Shown here one piece after another: positions 6,158 through 7,603 of a stretch of DNA of 7,603 bases. Both the position numbers and the translations under genes were made by a program. Position 1 is the first letter of the stretch, and each line of letters opens with the position of its first letter. This DNA comes from Kmv34 sp964524965 (GTDB lineage Bacteria; Aerophobota; Aerophobia; Aerophobales; B3-G15), in the NCBI GenBank assembly GCA_964524965.1, contig CAZGDY010000084.1, positions 1 through 7,603 of the forward strand. The letters run 5' to 3'. The notes below the pieces were generated by a model. It ran no database searches, was not told the DNA's origin, and saw only the letters and a program-made list of their open reading frames with translations.

Positions 6158-6167
6158 TAAAGCTTTA
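6158..6167. promoter_or_regulatory. Palindrome just after the rightward start point, possible operator
   Basis: TAAAGCTTTA is a perfect 10-base palindrome at roughly +7 to +16 of the dehydrogenase transcript. It is preceded by two copies of AATGGC (6145-6150 and 6152-6157). The position suits a roadblock-type repressor site. In AT-rich DNA a 10-base palindrome can also occur by chance. Confidence 0.3.
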
Positions 6168-6203
6168 AAATAAGACGAGAATACAGAAATTTACAAAATC
6201 TAT

Positions 6204-6211
6204 AAGGAGGG
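6204..6211 (+). promoter_or_regulatory. Near-perfect ribosome binding site of the dehydrogenase gene
   Basis: AAGGAGGG contains the full AGGAGG core (6205-6210), six bases before ATG 6217. This fixes the start and implies efficient translation. Confidence 0.85.
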
Positions 6212-6216
6212 TAATA

Positions 6217-7603
6217 ATGGCAATTTTAGAAGAACCGGTAAAAGGACCAGTGGTACTTAAAAATTATATTGATGGCGAATGGGTAGAATCTAAGGGGGAG
6301 CTCCAGGATGTTATTAATCCAGCAACAGGTAAGTTAATCGCCAAGATTCCTTACTCCACTAAAAAAGAAGTGGATGAGGTTGTTGAGGTAGCTAAAAAAG
6401 CTTTTCCTGAATGGAGAAAAACAACTCCTTTAGCCCGAGTTCGCTGTCTTTTCCGTCTTAAAGAGCTTTTAGAGGAGAATTTTGAGGAGCTTTCCAGAGT
6501 CCAGACTCAAGAGCACGGAAAGACTATTGATGAGTCACGAGGGGAAACAAGAAGGGGAATTGAAAATGTTGAAGTTGCAGCAGGCATTCCCTCTTTAATG
6601 ATGGGCTATAACTTAGAGGATATCGCAACTGGTATTGACGAATATCTAATTCGACAACCCTTAGGAGTTTTTTGCTGTATTGCTCCCTTTAATTTTCCTT
6701 TTATGATTCCTCTTTGGTTTGCCCCTTATGCTGTTGCTACAGGAAATTGTATAATTGTCAAACCTTCCAGTAGATGCCCGATTACCCAAGCAAAAGTAAC
6801 CGAGTTGATCGAAGAAGCTGGATTTCCTCCTGGTGTCTGGAATATGATACATGGCTCAGGGGCAATGATTTCCTCTCAGCTTATCACTCATCCTGATATT
6901 AAAGGAGTTACCTTTGTTGGCTCTACCACTGTGGGCAAAAAAATTTACCAGGAATGTGGAGAAAATGGTAAACGCATCATTGCCCAGGGAGGTGCCAAGA
7001 ACTTTGTAGTAATTATGCCCGATGCTGACTTAAAAAAAACTATCCTCTCTTTAATGACCTCTTTTTATGGTAACGCTGGCCAAAGATGTCTTTCAGGAGC
7101 TAATGCTCTGGTAGTGGGTGAAGATGATCTTTTTTACAAAAGATTTGTTGAGGCTTTTGTAGATGCAGCTTCCAGGATTAAGGTCGGCTACGGTCTTGAT
7201 GAGGCTACTCAAATGGGGCCCTTGCAGTCAAAAAGAGGCAAAGATAAAGTTTTAGATTATATAGAAAAAGGAGTTCAGCAAGGAGCAAAACTTATTCTTG
7301 ATGGAAGAAAGGTTAATGTTACAGGTAATTATCCTGAAACTTGTTTTTTAAATCCTAGCGTATTTGAAAATGTAACACCTGAGATGGTTATTGCTAAGGA
7401 AGAGATTTTTGGTCCTGTGGGTTGTATTATGAGAGTTAAAAATCTTAATGAGGCCATTAATGTAATCCATCAAAATCGCTATGGAAACGCTGCCTCCATT
7501 TACACCTCCAGCGGTAAGTCGGCTCGCGAGTTTCAGTATCACACTTTATGTGGTAATATCGGGGTTAATGTTGGAATTGCTGCTCCTATGGCCTTTTTTC
7601 CTT
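6217..7603 (+). CDS. mmsA: ALDH6-family methylmalonate/malonate semialdehyde dehydrogenase (CoA-acylating), 3' end outside window
   Basis: This ALDH6-type enzyme should oxidise methylmalonate (or malonate) semialdehyde with NAD and CoA to propionyl-CoA (or acetyl-CoA) with loss of the carboxyl carbon, a step in valine, thymine, beta-alanine or inositol breakdown in the cytoplasm. 462 codons are visible; family members have about 485-500, so roughly 25 residues are missing at the right edge. ALDH landmarks appear in order: IAPFNFPFMIPLW with the catalytic Asn159, cofactor Lys182 in VKPSS, the Rossmann FVGST at 233-237, the nucleophile Cys291 in AGQRCLSG, and EEIFGPV with Glu396. ALDH6-specific signs are the run EHGKTIDESRG through RRGIENVE, MMGYNLEDIATGIDEYLIRQ, and GGAKN (258-262) in place of ELGGKN. 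As in that family, the usual general-base Glu is absent; here the position is Gln257. Unusual details are Phe263 where the family normally has His (AKNH) and LSG after the Cys rather than MA. The gene has its own promoter. Family: confident; exact substrate: less so. Confidence 0.88.
   Translation, partial: MAILEEPVKGPVVLKNYIDGEWVESKGELQDVINPATGKLIAKIPYSTKKEVDEVVEVAKKAFPEWRKTTPLARVRCLFRLKELLEENFEELSRVQTQEHGKTIDESRGETRRGIENVEVAAGIPSLMMGYNLEDIATGIDEYLIRQPLGVFCCIAPFNFPFMIPLWFAPYAVATGNCIIVKPSSRCPITQAKVTELIEEAGFPPGVWNMIHGSGAMISSQLITHPDIKGVTFVGSTTVGKKIYQECGENGKRIIAQGGAKNFVVIMPDADLKKTILSLMTSFYGNAGQRCLSGANALVVGEDDLFYKRFVEAFVDAASRIKVGYGLDEATQMGPLQSKRGKDKVLDYIEKGVQQGAKLILDGRKVNVTGNYPETCFLNPSVFENVTPEMVIAKEEIFGPVGCIMRVKNLNEAINVIHQNRYGNAASIYTSSGKSAREFQYHTLCGNIGVNVGIAAPMAFFP

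Noticed and set aside
6661..6852. Minus-strand ORFs within the dehydrogenase (6661-6852, 7348-7542)
   Set aside because: They are antisense to conserved ALDH motifs and have no supporting signals.

Overview
The window comes from an AT-rich genome of a Gram-negative (diderm) bacterium. Three consecutive minus-strand genes encode proteins with export signals, and one of them looks like an outer-membrane beta-barrel ending in phenylalanine. Shine-Dalgarno sites are strong, and one gene appears to start at TTG. I cannot name the species. The mix of a DUF3108 protein, very long TPR proteins, TonB-receptor-like barrels and a methylmalonate-semialdehyde dehydrogenase would fit an anaerobic or uncultured diderm lineage, but that is inference.

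Layout. Bases 1-424 (+) hold the C-terminal part of a DUF3108-family protein that enters from outside the window. It converges tail to tail with a minus-strand cluster, and the two stop codons share the four bases TTAA at 421-424 inside a hairpin. The cluster, in its direction of transcription, is: a small exported helical protein of unknown function (5962-5489), a 932-residue exported protein built of about 24 TPR repeats (5340-2542), and a 702-residue beta-barrel protein (2529-421). The barrel protein has a TonB-box-like N-terminus and a long Pro/Lys-rich linker where a TonB-dependent receptor would carry its plug. The TPR stop codon lies inside the ribosome binding site of the barrel gene, so those two are almost certainly co-translated partners. 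The small gene is separated from the TPR gene by a 148-base structured leader.

Bases 5963-6216 are a divergent control region. A consensus sigma-70-type promoter faces left toward the small gene and TPR/barrel genes. A second faces right toward an ALDH6-family (methylmalonate/malonate semialdehyde dehydrogenase type) gene that runs off the right edge. Their -35 boxes lie 20 bases apart and are the outer ends of an imperfect inverted repeat. A further 10-base palindrome lies just past the expected rightward start point.

Working model (inference): the minus-strand genes form an envelope module in which a periplasmic TPR scaffold serves a partner outer-membrane barrel. This resembles in outline the TPR-plus-barrel pairs of exopolysaccharide export, or a TonB/Tol-linked outer-membrane machine. 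The dehydrogenase is a separate metabolic gene that shares only the control region.
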